Origin: Luteibaculum sp964627445
GTDB lineage: Bacteria; Bacteroidota; Bacteroidia; Flavobacteriales_D; Luteibaculaceae
Reading direction: 5' to 3'
Assembly (NCBI GenBank): GCA_964627445.1
Contig: CAZVJF010000008.1
Location: 1-64,000 of the forward strand
Length of the DNA: 64,000 bases
In this document: positions 1-9,182 of the stretch, piece after piece
How the letters are laid out: every line of letters starts with the position of its first letter
How positions within the stretch are numbered: the first letter of the stretch is position 1
Program-made: the position numbers and the translations under genes
Notes under the pieces: generated by a model
Told to the model about the DNA's origin: nothing
Database searches by the model: none
The model's input: only the letters and a program-made list of their open reading frames with translations

Positions 1-102
1 TTATAGAATGATGTGAAGTAATAGGGTAGGTGTTCGCATTGATTTTTAAGACAATAATCGACATCATTTATAATGCGAAAAACAGCAGAAAAAGGACGGA
101 AA

Positions 103-1077
103 ATGAACACACTGCTCTTTGTTATTAGCTTTTTAGCAAGTAGTTATGCGGTATTAGCCCAATACCCTTCTTTAATTGATACCAATAAAATATGGGAAGT
201 GGAGTCCTATTACGATTGGGATTATACCGGGCAGAATTTTTTTCCTGCGGATGTAACGTGGACCTACCAGTATTTTAAAGGAGATACCACGATTAATGAT
301 ACCCTGTACCACAAACTTATGGGCCGGCAGTTCTACTATTATCATTCCGATGCCGATACTACCATTAATGATAGCACCTTTTACCCAGAGGAACTAATGG
401 CCTTTTTTCATGATGATACCGTACATGGCAAGTTGGGTGTGCGGGTTACAGGGCAAAATTTTACCGTGTACAATTACGATAGAAATCTGCAGGAAGGGGA
501 TACCCTATATTATAAATCTCCTTATGGGCAGAGTATGCCCGTACGCGTTAAAGAAATATCCCACTATTTCTACACAGCTAGTGAGTCTTACAAAAAGCTA
601 AGTTTTGAAAAGGTAGGTACTGGTTTAGGACCTTTGCCTAATTCGTATTATCTATTAGGACATGGAGCGTCCAATGGGCTTATAGAGCCAATAACAAATG
701 GTTTTGATACCCGTTGGCACAACATACATTGCGTTCAAAATGTCACAGAAGCCAGACACTTCCGTACCGCAGAGCCCTGTGCTTTAGAACACGATGTTAC
801 GCATGTAAGAGAAGTAAATAACAATCTCCAAGGTGCAAATATTTTCCCCAATCCTTTTGATGACGAGCTGTTTATCCAATTGAAAGCTAATTCCTCTACC
901 GCTTTGGATGTATCCATCTACGACCTTAGCGGAACCCGTGTTTGGCAGCAGAAGTTGCGGAGCACTAAAGCTGAAAAACCTGTAGATGTCTCCCAATTAC
1001 AAGCGGGCGTATACTTTTTGGTACTAAGCGATATCCATGGCAACCACACCAACTGTAAAATCATTAAAACCAAGTAA
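103..1077 (+). CDS. T9SS type A sorting domain protein (secreted, unknown function)
   Basis: Secreted protein of about 324 residues. The ATG at 103 is preferred over the in-frame ATG at 73 because it begins a clean signal peptide ending in VLAQ. The middle part is rich in Tyr, Asp and Thr and matches no enzyme family I recognise. The last 75 residues form a T9SS C-terminal sorting domain: IFPNPF, then a beta-sandwich with VYFLVL and a basic KIIKTK end. This domain sends cargo through the type IX secretion system to the surface or medium. It is followed after 11 bases by a paralogue with the same layout. The export route is well supported; the function is unknown. Confidence 0.85.
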   Translation: MNTLLFVISFLASSYAVLAQYPSLIDTNKIWEVESYYDWDYTGQNFFPADVTWTYQYFKGDTTINDTLYHKLMGRQFYYYHSDADTTINDSTFYPEELMAFFHDDTVHGKLGVRVTGQNFTVYNYDRNLQEGDTLYYKSPYGQSMPVRVKEISHYFYTASESYKKLSFEKVGTGLGPLPNSYYLLGHGASNGLIEPITNGFDTRWHNIHCVQNVTEARHFRTAEPCALEHDVTHVREVNNNLQGANIFPNPFDDELFIQLKANSSTALDVSIYDLSGTRVWQQKLRSTKAEKPVDVSQLQAGVYFLVLSDIHGNHTNCKIIKTK

Positions 1078-1088
1078 TCCCTTTAGCA

Positions 1089-2108
1089 ATGAAAAATGGT
1101 TTTAGAAGTACATTAATTCAGTTTTTTAATGGTAGAAAGCATTTGATTCCATTCGCCTTTCTTTTTCCCGTATTAACTAAGGCCCAACCGGCCTCCATCA
1201 TTGATACTAGTTTAGTCTGGGACATCATATCTTATGAGCGTTGGGATCGAACAAATTTTTTCCCTAAAGATGTACGATCTGAGTACTACTTTTTTGATGG
1301 AGACACATTAATTAATGATACGCTGTATCATGTTTTGGTTGCCCGCCAACATTATTTCAGCACCGTGGATGGTAATGGGAATTCCCATGAAGATACCAAC
1401 CTATATGGTGCTGTGAACAAAGCTTTTTTCTTTGACGATTCATCGGAAAACATTACCTATATGCGGCTACCTGAGGGGAGCCGGGCTTTCCCCAGGTTTT
1501 ACAACAGTCCTTCAATAGGCGATACGATTACCTACTGGTTTTTAGATGCAAATGAAGATTTTACCACCAAAGCAGTGGTGAAGTCGATTACACCGAAAAA
1601 CTATTTTGGTAAAACGGTTTCATACGTGGAACTAGATAATACTGATTTGTCACTACATGATGCATTTTATATAACTGGTTTTGGGGGGCAAAACGGCTTG
1701 GTGCACTTCCTGAAATTTGATGAAGGTTATGATTACTCCATAATTAACTGTATCCAGAAAGGGGATGCATATAGACGTTTCGATAGACCGGCATCGGAGC
1801 AATGTGAATTCCAGCACGACCCTACAAGTATCCAGGATGAGACGCGCAATTCGTTGCAGTTTAATGTATACCCAAACCCCACAAATACTGGGAAAATACA
1901 TTATTCCATTGCTCCTGGTACAGAAGCGTATTCAATACGAATAGTGGATCAACTGGGGAAAACGGTTTATACGGAGCATGATCTACAACGGCAAGTTTCA
2001 CTAGAAGTTAACAGCATTGATATCAGTAGCTTAGACATCGGGTTTTATAACCTAGTCATAATCAATAAATCCGGACAGCGATTTTCAAAATCTTTCCTGA
2101 AATATTAG
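1089..2108 (+). CDS. T9SS type A sorting domain protein, paralogue of upstream gene
   Basis: Protein of 339 residues with an N-terminal signal peptide (hydrophobic stretch ending around TKAQ) and a C-terminal T9SS sorting domain with VYPNPT and a GFYNLVI strand. It shares the frame of the gene before it: SLIDT/SIIDT near the mature N-terminus, W-D-x-x-x-Y-x-x-W/D, NFFPxDV, DTxINDTLYH and a central ISH/ITP strand. The two look like an old tandem duplication and are probably co-transcribed. No catalytic motif is visible, so a surface or matrix role is only a guess. Confidence 0.85.
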   Translation: MKNGFRSTLIQFFNGRKHLIPFAFLFPVLTKAQPASIIDTSLVWDIISYERWDRTNFFPKDVRSEYYFFDGDTLINDTLYHVLVARQHYFSTVDGNGNSHEDTNLYGAVNKAFFFDDSSENITYMRLPEGSRAFPRFYNSPSIGDTITYWFLDANEDFTTKAVVKSITPKNYFGKTVSYVELDNTDLSLHDAFYITGFGGQNGLVHFLKFDEGYDYSIINCIQKGDAYRRFDRPASEQCEFQHDPTSIQDETRNSLQFNVYPNPTNTGKIHYSIAPGTEAYSIRIVDQLGKTVYTEHDLQRQVSLEVNSIDISSLDIGFYNLVIINKSGQRFSKSFLKY

Positions 2109-2124
2109 TTATTAACGTAGGTTT

Positions 2125-4458
2125 TTACAAACTCCTCGGGTTAAACAGAATATACCCCAGATTGAACATAAAACTCCAAGGGTTATCGGTTTGGTCATAG
2201 TAATTCAGGTTGAGTGCAATGGGGCCTAAGGGTGTTTGATAGACCAGGGCCATCCCTCCAATGTAAAAGCGCTCTGCCAATAAATCTCCGAAAGCAGTTT
2301 GGTCTAAGAGCCCTTGCTCTATCTCATTTACCGGTTGAAAGAGGTGGTGTTGGGTGCGCAGGGATAAGTCATCGGTAAAGCTGTATTCCAGCCCAAAACC
2401 AAATCCACCAAAATTAAGGGCTCGGTAGCGCGGTAGATACAGGGTGGGGCTTTCTGTTAAGGGGTTGTATTGCGGCTGAAATATTTTGGTAGCTCTAAAA
2501 TTGCTAAAGGTATATCGCGATGCCAATCGGAGATCCACCATGGGGTAGGTCTTGAGGCGTTGTGTGATGGGGTAAAACTGTTTCCAAGAGAACTTTAGTT
2601 CAACCCAAGATTTTCTGTCGTCTGCGATGGCTGGTGCCTGAGAGGTAGAACCGGGTGTGTACGATTCTACCCCATTTACATAGCTAAGACGCAAGAATAG
2701 GCTGCTGCCTGCATCGGCATATTGCTTTTGGTTCAGCGTGTTGCGCTCCCAGGTAATGGAAGCTCTAGCCCCTTCGAACGAGGTCATGTCGCTGGTATCT
2801 GCATTGGTGAAATCTCGCGTTAGGTAGTAGTCGGGAGCGTTAATAAAGTAGTTTCCTTCCACCGATAAGGTGCCATCGTATCCTTCCGGTATGGCAAATT
2901 TGGCTCCGGCAAAGCGCTCATTTTCTATGACAAAAGAGGGAGGCGATTCCTCGAAAAACGAGGTGCGGCTGCGGAAATAATCCCACCGATTAAAATACAG
3001 GTACGGAGAAATGGAAAAGGGGAATTTACCCTCCCAAATAAAGCGACTTTGAATGCCTAGCGCAGCATAGTATTTACCAAAATAGGTATTTGCATTTACC
3101 TCCGTACCTCTTTTTCCAAGGTGGATGTACCCCAATTCTACAAAGCCGGTGTTGATGGCTTGGTTGCTTACATTACCGCCAAAAGAGGCGTAGTATTTTC
3201 GTTCCAGATCAACATCAAAGGCCAGGGTGAAGGCACTATCTTTTTCTTGGTAGCGTGCGGTAGGATAGAGGTATTGCACAAAAGGATCTGCCTGTAAGGC
3301 TAAAATATTGGGGCGTAAATCGCGCAGTTGCGGCGCTACTTGTTTTTTTACAATGGCTTGCTTTATGTAGCTTGCCTGACGCGTGTTTATGTTGGTAAGC
3401 TCTATTTCTTGTACCGCAAAACTGCGGTCGCCTTGCCGAAACGCGAGCCGTTTTTCCTTGCGTACCGTAGGGCTCTCTTCCTTGGAAACGAGGTAGCGAA
3501 TGGAGTCTATTTTGGCTTGAGTACTCTGGTAACCTGAGGCAATAGCTTCTTCGTATCGGCTAAAATCAAAGGTGCTGATATCGTCTTTGGGTTCTACGAC
3601 CAAACCGGTGTATCCTCTCAGCCCGTAGTTGGTTTGAGATACCAGCATATTTTTTAGCTGCGATAAAATATCATCGGCTTCTGGAGCCTCGTAGTTGTAG
3701 CTCACGTTGCACCCCAGAATGACATCCGGTTTAAAATCTTCTATAGCTACATCTACGGGAAAGTTATTGTACAAGCCGCCATCAAAAAGCAAGCGACCTT
3801 CTCGTTGAATGGGTCGTACATAAAAGGGATAGCTCGATGAAACGCGTATGGCTTGGCTAAGGCTACCACTGTCTAAAACCGTAGCAGTTTTTGTGGCGAT
3901 ATCTGCCGCTACACAGCGAAAAGGAACAAAAAGGCTGTCGAAGTTGCGGTGGGCTTTTGCGTTGGCATTGGCCGTAAGGCGCAGAAGTTCGTAATCTAAG
4001 GCAAGGGGATCAATAAGATGGGTGGGAAGGTTTTTTTGCAGCGCTCCATCGCCACGAAATTGGAGATTGATCCAGCCTGCATTGTTGGCCCGCTGCTTAA
4101 AAAAGTACTGCTTCTCGGCTTCGGCCGTTCCTTCGATCTGGTTTTGAAAGTCTTTAGAAGTCAGTAAGCGCTCGATTTCATCGGGTGTGTACCCACAGGC
4201 ATACAGTCCTCCGATGATAGCCCCCATGGACGTACCGGCAATGGCGTCTATGGGAATATTGTTTTCCTCTAGTGCTCGCAGAAAACCGATGTGCGCGTAA
4301 GCACTGGCACCACCGCCACTCAGAACTACTGCTACCCTTTGGGCGTGAAGTGTCTGGCTCTTATCCACCCAAAAAAGAGATAAGAGTAATAGAGCTAGGA
4401 TTACAGATTTAGTGCGCGCCAATGCGAGGGTAAAAATTTCATTCGGCTGCCGTACCAC
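2125..4458 (-). CDS. Patatin-like phospholipase with Omp85-type beta-barrel
   Basis: Protein of 777 residues with a signal peptide, then a patatin domain (about residues 42-330), a POTRA-like linker, and a C-terminal surface-antigen beta-barrel (about 400-777). The lipase nucleophile is in GTSMG (Ser77), the oxyanion loop reads SGGGASAYAHIG, and the dyad Asp is in FDGGLYNNFP. This is the PlpD/RssA-like layout in which the barrel anchors or exports the lipase at the outer membrane. The proposed ATG at 4458 lies 58 bases inside the upstream gene, so coupling is likely; a TTG near 4422 would also leave the signal peptide. The usual K/R-G after GGGA is S-A here. Confidence 0.9.
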   Translation of the reverse strand: MVRQPNEIFTLALARTKSVILALLLLSLFWVDKSQTLHAQRVAVVLSGGGASAYAHIGFLRALEENNIPIDAIAGTSMGAIIGGLYACGYTPDEIERLLTSKDFQNQIEGTAEAEKQYFFKQRANNAGWINLQFRGDGALQKNLPTHLIDPLALDYELLRLTANANAKAHRNFDSLFVPFRCVAADIATKTATVLDSGSLSQAIRVSSSYPFYVRPIQREGRLLFDGGLYNNFPVDVAIEDFKPDVILGCNVSYNYEAPEADDILSQLKNMLVSQTNYGLRGYTGLVVEPKDDISTFDFSRYEEAIASGYQSTQAKIDSIRYLVSKEESPTVRKEKRLAFRQGDRSFAVQEIELTNINTRQASYIKQAIVKKQVAPQLRDLRPNILALQADPFVQYLYPTARYQEKDSAFTLAFDVDLERKYYASFGGNVSNQAINTGFVELGYIHLGKRGTEVNANTYFGKYYAALGIQSRFIWEGKFPFSISPYLYFNRWDYFRSRTSFFEESPPSFVIENERFAGAKFAIPEGYDGTLSVEGNYFINAPDYYLTRDFTNADTSDMTSFEGARASITWERNTLNQKQYADAGSSLFLRLSYVNGVESYTPGSTSQAPAIADDRKSWVELKFSWKQFYPITQRLKTYPMVDLRLASRYTFSNFRATKIFQPQYNPLTESPTLYLPRYRALNFGGFGFGLEYSFTDDLSLRTQHHLFQPVNEIEQGLLDQTAFGDLLAERFYIGGMALVYQTPLGPIALNLNYYDQTDNPWSFMFNLGYILFNPRSL

Positions 4459-5129
4459 GAAAACAACTCGCCATCTACAATGCGAATTTTGGTGCTGGGC
4501 AACTTTTCTTGGAAATGTAGTAAATGCTTTTGCGAAAATGGGTACGGCTCGGAGGATAACATCAACAAATCGAGGTTAAGTTCTTGCAAAGCTTCCAGAT
4601 CCACTTCGGGGTAGCGGGCATGGCCCAACGCAGTGTGGATTACATTATCCAATCCCAGGTGGGTTAAGGTATCATGGATAAAGGTTTGGCTTCCAACAGC
4701 CATATAAGGGTCTTTCCAAATAAGGTAGGCTGCGCGTTTTCCCAATGCCGATGCCTGTTGGGGCAACCAGTTGTTGTTGCCGGCTAGCAGGGTTTGGGCT
4801 TCATTTATTCTATCCAGAGTTGCAGCTAGCCGCAGGAGCTCGCTTTCCATCTCGGGCCAGGTGTTGATATCGGTTACCAACACTTGGGTAAAGGTGGAGA
4901 GGGCCTCCACATCTTCCTTGCGGTTTTCCTCTTTGTTGCAAATAACCCAGTGGGGTTGTAGCTCGCGAATGCGATCTATTTTTGGAGTTTTGGTACCCCC
5001 AACACGGGTTTTCGTTCGAAACCACGTGTTGGGGTGCACACAAAATTTGGTAATACCCACCACTTCTTGGTCCAGGCCTAAGTCGTACAGAAACTCCGTT
5101 AAACTAGGAACCAGACTTACAATGCGCAT
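4401..5129 (-). CDS. BtuF-like helical-backbone metal/cobalamin binding protein, no signal peptide
   Basis: Protein of 242 residues beginning MRIVSLVPSLTEFLYDLG, the typical first strand and helix of the TroA/BtuF fold, followed by VVGITKFCVHP and WVICNKEENRKED, which are characteristic of cytosolic cobalamin-binding-like proteins. No signal peptide or lipobox is present, so it probably does not act as a classical periplasmic ABC receptor. Its start overlaps the stop of the cystathionine beta-synthase-like gene (TAATG), so the two are translated together. A B12-related role is inferred from the fold only; no transporter gene is adjacent. Confidence 0.8.
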   Translation of the reverse strand: MRIVSLVPSLTEFLYDLGLDQEVVGITKFCVHPNTWFRTKTRVGGTKTPKIDRIRELQPHWVICNKEENRKEDVEALSTFTQVLVTDINTWPEMESELLRLAATLDRINEAQTLLAGNNNWLPQQASALGKRAAYLIWKDPYMAVGSQTFIHDTLTHLGLDNVIHTALGHARYPEVDLEALQELNLDLLMLSSEPYPFSQKHLLHFQEKLPSTKIRIVDGELFSWYGSRMKFLPSHWRALNL

Positions 5130-6496
5130 TACTGAAAATTAGCTTTCAAAATATCGTGTGGGGTAATAATGTAGGTGATTTGGGTGTTGAAATCGCGCAC
5201 CAAAACGCCTTGGCTGTGCTCTTTCAGCATTTCCTGGATATCGTGTAGCGAAGCCGAGGGGTCTAAGAAAGGAAGGGCCGCATCCATGTGCTCTTCGAGC
5301 TTATGGTCCTTGCATTCGGTATCGCCAGACATCAATTGGAAAATCTTTTTCTCTGAGATCGTTCCCACAATACGGCCATCGCGCGAAACGGGCAGTTGCG
5401 AAAAGTCTTTTTCAATCAAAATCTTTGCAGCCTCGGCCATGGTGGCGTTGGAATCGATAGAGTATACCTGCTGCAGTTGGTCCGAGTTAATGAGATCTGC
5501 CGCAGTAATGCCATCGGTGGGCAGATAACCCATTTTTTGCATCCAGGCAGGATTAAACATTTTGCCCATGTAGCGAATTCCGTGGTCGTGGAAAATAACT
5601 ACCACCACATCATCGGGCTTAAACATGTCTTTCATTTGCAGCATACCCGCTATGGCAGCGCCTGCAGAGTTTCCTACAAAAATGCCCTCTTGCATGGCAA
5701 TTTGCTTGGTGTAAATGGCAGCATCTTTATCGGTCACTTTCTCAAAGTGATCAATCAAATCCATATCCACATTTTTGGGCAAGAAATCTTCCCCAATACC
5801 TTCGGTTACGTAAGGGTAAATTTCGCTTTTATCAAACTCACCCGTTTCGTGTAGCTTTTTGAATACCGAACCGTAGCTGTCTATGCCAATCAGCTTAATG
5901 TTGGGGTTTTTCTCTTTGAGGTATTTTCCGGTACCGCATATGGTTCCACCCGTTCCCACGCCCACAACCAGGTGCGTGATTTTGCCATCGGTTTGTTCCC
6001 AAATTTCGGGCCCTGTACTTTCGTAGTGGGCTTGCGAGTTGGATAGGTTGTCGTATTGGTTGGGCTTCCATGAGTTGGGTACCTCATTTACCAAGCGCGA
6101 AGAAACCGAGTAATACGAGCGCGGATCTTCGGGCTCCACATCAGTAGGGCAAACAATAACCTCGGCTCCAAAAGCGCGGAGGGCATCAAACTTTTCTTTC
6201 GACTGCTTATCGGTAGAGGTGAAAATACACTTGTAGCCTTTAATAACTGCTGCGATGGCCAAGCCCATACCGGTGTTTCCGCTGGTCCCCTCAATAATGG
6301 TTCCTCCTGGTTTCAAGAGGCCTTGTTTTTCCGCATCCTCTATCATTTTCAAAGCCATGCGGTCTTTAATGGAGTTGCCCGGATTAAAGGTTTCCACTTT
6401 GGCTAAAACCGTTGCGGGAATGTCTTTGGTGATTTTATTGAGTTTTACCATGGGCGTGTTGCCAATGGTTTCTAAAATGTTTTCTGCAATCTGCAT
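5129..6496 (-). CDS. Cystathionine beta-synthase-like PLP enzyme with CBS-domain pair
   Basis: Protein of 455 residues. The N-terminal two thirds is a fold-type II PLP enzyme: the PLP lysine is in NSIKDR (Lys44), the substrate loop is GTSGNTG (71-77), and the phosphate loop is GTGGTICGTG. The C-terminal 120 residues are a CBS-domain pair with SQLPVSRDGRIVG and a second SQGVLVRD repeat. It should condense serine (or O-acetylserine) with homocysteine or sulfide using PLP in the cytosol. There is no N-terminal haem domain. Whether it acts as CBS or cysteine synthase cannot be settled here. It lies in an operon with the BtuF-like gene downstream and the permease gene upstream. Confidence 0.93.
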   Translation of the reverse strand: MQIAENILETIGNTPMVKLNKITKDIPATVLAKVETFNPGNSIKDRMALKMIEDAEKQGLLKPGGTIIEGTSGNTGMGLAIAAVIKGYKCIFTSTDKQSKEKFDALRAFGAEVIVCPTDVEPEDPRSYYSVSSRLVNEVPNSWKPNQYDNLSNSQAHYESTGPEIWEQTDGKITHLVVGVGTGGTICGTGKYLKEKNPNIKLIGIDSYGSVFKKLHETGEFDKSEIYPYVTEGIGEDFLPKNVDMDLIDHFEKVTDKDAAIYTKQIAMQEGIFVGNSAGAAIAGMLQMKDMFKPDDVVVVIFHDHGIRYMGKMFNPAWMQKMGYLPTDGITAADLINSDQLQQVYSIDSNATMAEAAKILIEKDFSQLPVSRDGRIVGTISEKKIFQLMSGDTECKDHKLEEHMDAALPFLDPSASLHDIQEMLKEHSQGVLVRDFNTQITYIITPHDILKANFQ

Positions 6497-6505
6497 AAAG
6501 TGGGA

Positions 6506-7963
6506 TTATTCGATTCGTAGTGCTTTGGCCGGATAGATCCGGGAGATTAAAACTGTGGGCAAAATTAGAACAATAAGGCAGAATACTAGGGTTAATACGT
6601 TGGTTCCTACCCATTGTAATGCATTGATTTCTAGCGGTACAAACGAAACGTAATACTGGCTAGCATCCAGCTTCATAATCTGGTAATGGGTTTGGATGAA
6701 ATACACCAAACCAAAAACAATGTTGCCCCACAGCAACCCCCTGTACAGTATAATGCCGGCTATGGTTAAAAAGGTTTTACGAATCAACAGGTTGCTGCCA
6801 CCCATGGTTTTAAGCAACGCTATGGCCTGGGTTTTTTCAATAATGAGTACCAGTAAAGCCGAGGCCATGTTTACCAAACTCACCACAGCCATAATTACCA
6901 ACAGCACTATTACGTTGGTGTTTAGCAATTCCAGCCAATTAAATATTTCTGGGAAATCTTCTTTTACGGTAATCAATTCGTAATCAAAGGGCATGGCTTC
7001 GTAAACCGCATCGGCCGTCTTCTCCAGATTTTTAAAACCCGGTGTAAACAGCTCCAAACCTTGGTAGGCCATGAATTCTGGGCGAGCATCGTGCAGTAGC
7101 TTCACGTTGTTTTCAAATAGAGTAAATACCAGGCTGTCTGTAAACGCGCCAACTTGCTGGGCTATGGCCAGGGTATCTTTCCCCACCGAGGATTTAGGTA
7201 TGGCAAGTGCGCTGCGCTGCTCCAGGTTTCCGTTGCGGTACAGTGCTATGCGTGCATCTAGGTTGCTTTTAAACTCCAACTGTTTCTCTCCCGGAGCAAT
7301 AAAAAGCTTGGGCACGCCATCGTTTAAGTTTTGTATAGCAGGCAAACTGGCAAATGCCACTTCCATATCTATCCCCGGGATCCCCGTTTTAAAAATCCCC
7401 GATACGCGAAACCTGCGTTTCCGAATGCTTTTGCCCTGGTTGGTGATGTATGCATTGAGCGGGGCTCCCACAGAAAGCTTTAAGGAGTTGGCGATGTTTT
7501 CTGAGATGCAAATTTCGCTAGCGGATGCATCATTCAGTGGCATGTTTCCTTCCTGGAGAAACCGCGATTCAAAAGTGTCTGGAATTTTTCCACCCAAACC
7601 TTTTAGTAGCAAGCCATGCAAGCTACCCTCGCTTTCTAGCAAAACAGGTTGGTACAGTATGCCGTGTGCGTAGGTTATGCCTGGAAGTTGTTGGAGAGTG
7701 TTTACCAGTGCTTCAGGAAACTGGGTAACCTTTTCCGGGTTTTCGCGATAGCCAATGGGCAGCACCTTTAAGTGGGCGTTGGCCGCGGCCACGTTGTCTC
7801 GTATTTCTTGCTTAAATCCCTGCGACACCGCTATAGAAACCAACATGACCAATACGCCAATGCTTACGCCAGCCGTTGCTATTCTAATAATTGGAGTTGC
7901 ATAGCGTAAATTCCGTTCTTTGGAAGTGAAAAACCGCTGTGCGAGAAATACATAGGTTCTCAT
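6506..7963 (-). CDS. FtsX-like ABC transporter permease (LolC/LolE type)
   Basis: Inner-membrane protein of 485 residues. It starts with a cytosolic segment RFFTSKER and one transmembrane helix (about 28-50). A large periplasmic domain follows, then three helices (about 340-470), the FtsX/MacB_PCD layout. The N-terminus resembles LolC/LolE permeases, which pull lipoproteins from the inner membrane with a LolD ATPase; no ATPase gene is adjacent. The start is 14 bases from the divergent NamZ-like gene, leaving almost no room for separate promoters. It is likely transcribed with the CBS-like gene, 9 bases downstream. Confidence 0.88.
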   Translation of the reverse strand: MRTYVFLAQRFFTSKERNLRYATPIIRIATAGVSIGVLVMLVSIAVSQGFKQEIRDNVAAANAHLKVLPIGYRENPEKVTQFPEALVNTLQQLPGITYAHGILYQPVLLESEGSLHGLLLKGLGGKIPDTFESRFLQEGNMPLNDASASEICISENIANSLKLSVGAPLNAYITNQGKSIRKRRFRVSGIFKTGIPGIDMEVAFASLPAIQNLNDGVPKLFIAPGEKQLEFKSNLDARIALYRNGNLEQRSALAIPKSSVGKDTLAIAQQVGAFTDSLVFTLFENNVKLLHDARPEFMAYQGLELFTPGFKNLEKTADAVYEAMPFDYELITVKEDFPEIFNWLELLNTNVIVLLVIMAVVSLVNMASALLVLIIEKTQAIALLKTMGGSNLLIRKTFLTIAGIILYRGLLWGNIVFGLVYFIQTHYQIMKLDASQYYVSFVPLEINALQWVGTNVLTLVFCLIVLILPTVLISRIYPAKALRIE

Positions 7964-7977
7964 AAACTGTTATCGCT

Positions 7978-9150
7978 ATGTCTGTACTGTCTCTTTTGAG
8001 TAACTACGCAATAAAAGTAGTATTTACCGCCACAATGGCGTTGGGTTTGTGGGGAAACCTCAGTGCACAAATGGGTGTGGGCGCTGCGGATACCAGTCGC
8101 TATTTTCCTTTGCTTAAAAATAAGCGCATTGCCATAGTTGCCAATCCTACCAGCCAGGTGTACGGGCAACACCTCATTGCCTTTTTACAGGCACGCAATT
8201 TTAATCTCACCAAAATTTTTGCGCTGGAGCACGGCATATACGGCAAAGCCGATGCAGGCGAAAAAATTAAAGATGGAAACGACCCCGTAAGTGGTCTCCC
8301 GGTCATCTCACTGTATGGCTCGGCCAAAGAACCCAAAGCGGCAGATTTACAAGACGTAGACCTTATTCTCTTTGATATTCAGGACGTAGGGGTGCGCTTC
8401 TATACCTACATTTCATCCCTGCATTACATCATGCAAGCGGCAGCAAAAAATGGGGTGGATGTCATGGTGCTGGATAGACCCAATCCCAACGGCCACCTCG
8501 TAGATGGCCCTGTGCTAGAAGAGGAGCACCGCAGCTTTGTAGGCATGCATCCCATACCCGTGCTGCATGGCATGACCATAGGCGAGTATGGGCTTATGAT
8601 CAATGGTGAGTATTGGCTGGATGATAGTGTGCAGTGCAAGCTCACCGTTATTCCCTGCACCCAATACCGAAGAACAGACCGCTATGAATTGCCTGTGCCT
8701 CCTTCGCCCAATTTGCCCAATTACCAAGCGGTACGGCTCTATCCTAGCTTGTGTTTTTTTGAGGGAACTTCAGTTTCGGTAGGAAGAGGTACCGCCTTTC
8801 CATTTCAGGTATTTGGAGCTCCTTATTTGGGTGGATACAACTTTCGCTTTACCCCACAACCTACTGTAGGCGCTAAAAATCCCAAGCACAAGGGCAAAGC
8901 ATGTTTCGGGGTGGATTTGCGGGAATATCCAACCGATAGTATTACTGGACTGCAATTGCGGTGGCTGGTGGAGGCGTACAGCAAAGCCGAAGGACGCTTT
9001 TTTACCAACTTTTTCACCCTATTGGCAGGAACAAAAACGCTGCAAGCGCAAATAGAAAAAGGGGTGTCACTCGAAGAAATTCGACTATCCTGGCAGCCGC
9101 AACTGGAGGTATTTAAACAAAAACGCCAAGAATACCTGTTGTACCCTTGA
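7978..9150 (+). CDS. DUF1343 / NamZ-like exo-N-acetylmuramidase family protein
   Basis: Exported protein of 390 residues with a signal peptide ending near LSAQ. The DUF1343 core is easy to see: KRIAIVANPTS, ALEHGIYG, LILFDIQDVGVRFYTY, LDRPNPNG, and PVLHGMTIGEYG. In this family NamZ enzymes of Bacteroidota release terminal N-acetylmuramic acid from peptidoglycan fragments in the periplasm, so a cell-wall recycling role is likely. The first Met is used; a second Met 19 codons later would shorten the signal peptide. It is divergent from the permease gene and convergent with the aminotransferase. Confidence 0.9.
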   Translation: MSVLSLLSNYAIKVVFTATMALGLWGNLSAQMGVGAADTSRYFPLLKNKRIAIVANPTSQVYGQHLIAFLQARNFNLTKIFALEHGIYGKADAGEKIKDGNDPVSGLPVISLYGSAKEPKAADLQDVDLILFDIQDVGVRFYTYISSLHYIMQAAAKNGVDVMVLDRPNPNGHLVDGPVLEEEHRSFVGMHPIPVLHGMTIGEYGLMINGEYWLDDSVQCKLTVIPCTQYRRTDRYELPVPPSPNLPNYQAVRLYPSLCFFEGTSVSVGRGTAFPFQVFGAPYLGGYNFRFTPQPTVGAKNPKHKGKACFGVDLREYPTDSITGLQLRWLVEAYSKAEGRFFTNFFTLLAGTKTLQAQIEKGVSLEEIRLSWQPQLEVFKQKRQEYLLYP

Positions 9151-9182
9151 CGTTTTTCCAATGTCTAAATGTCGCTGAACGC

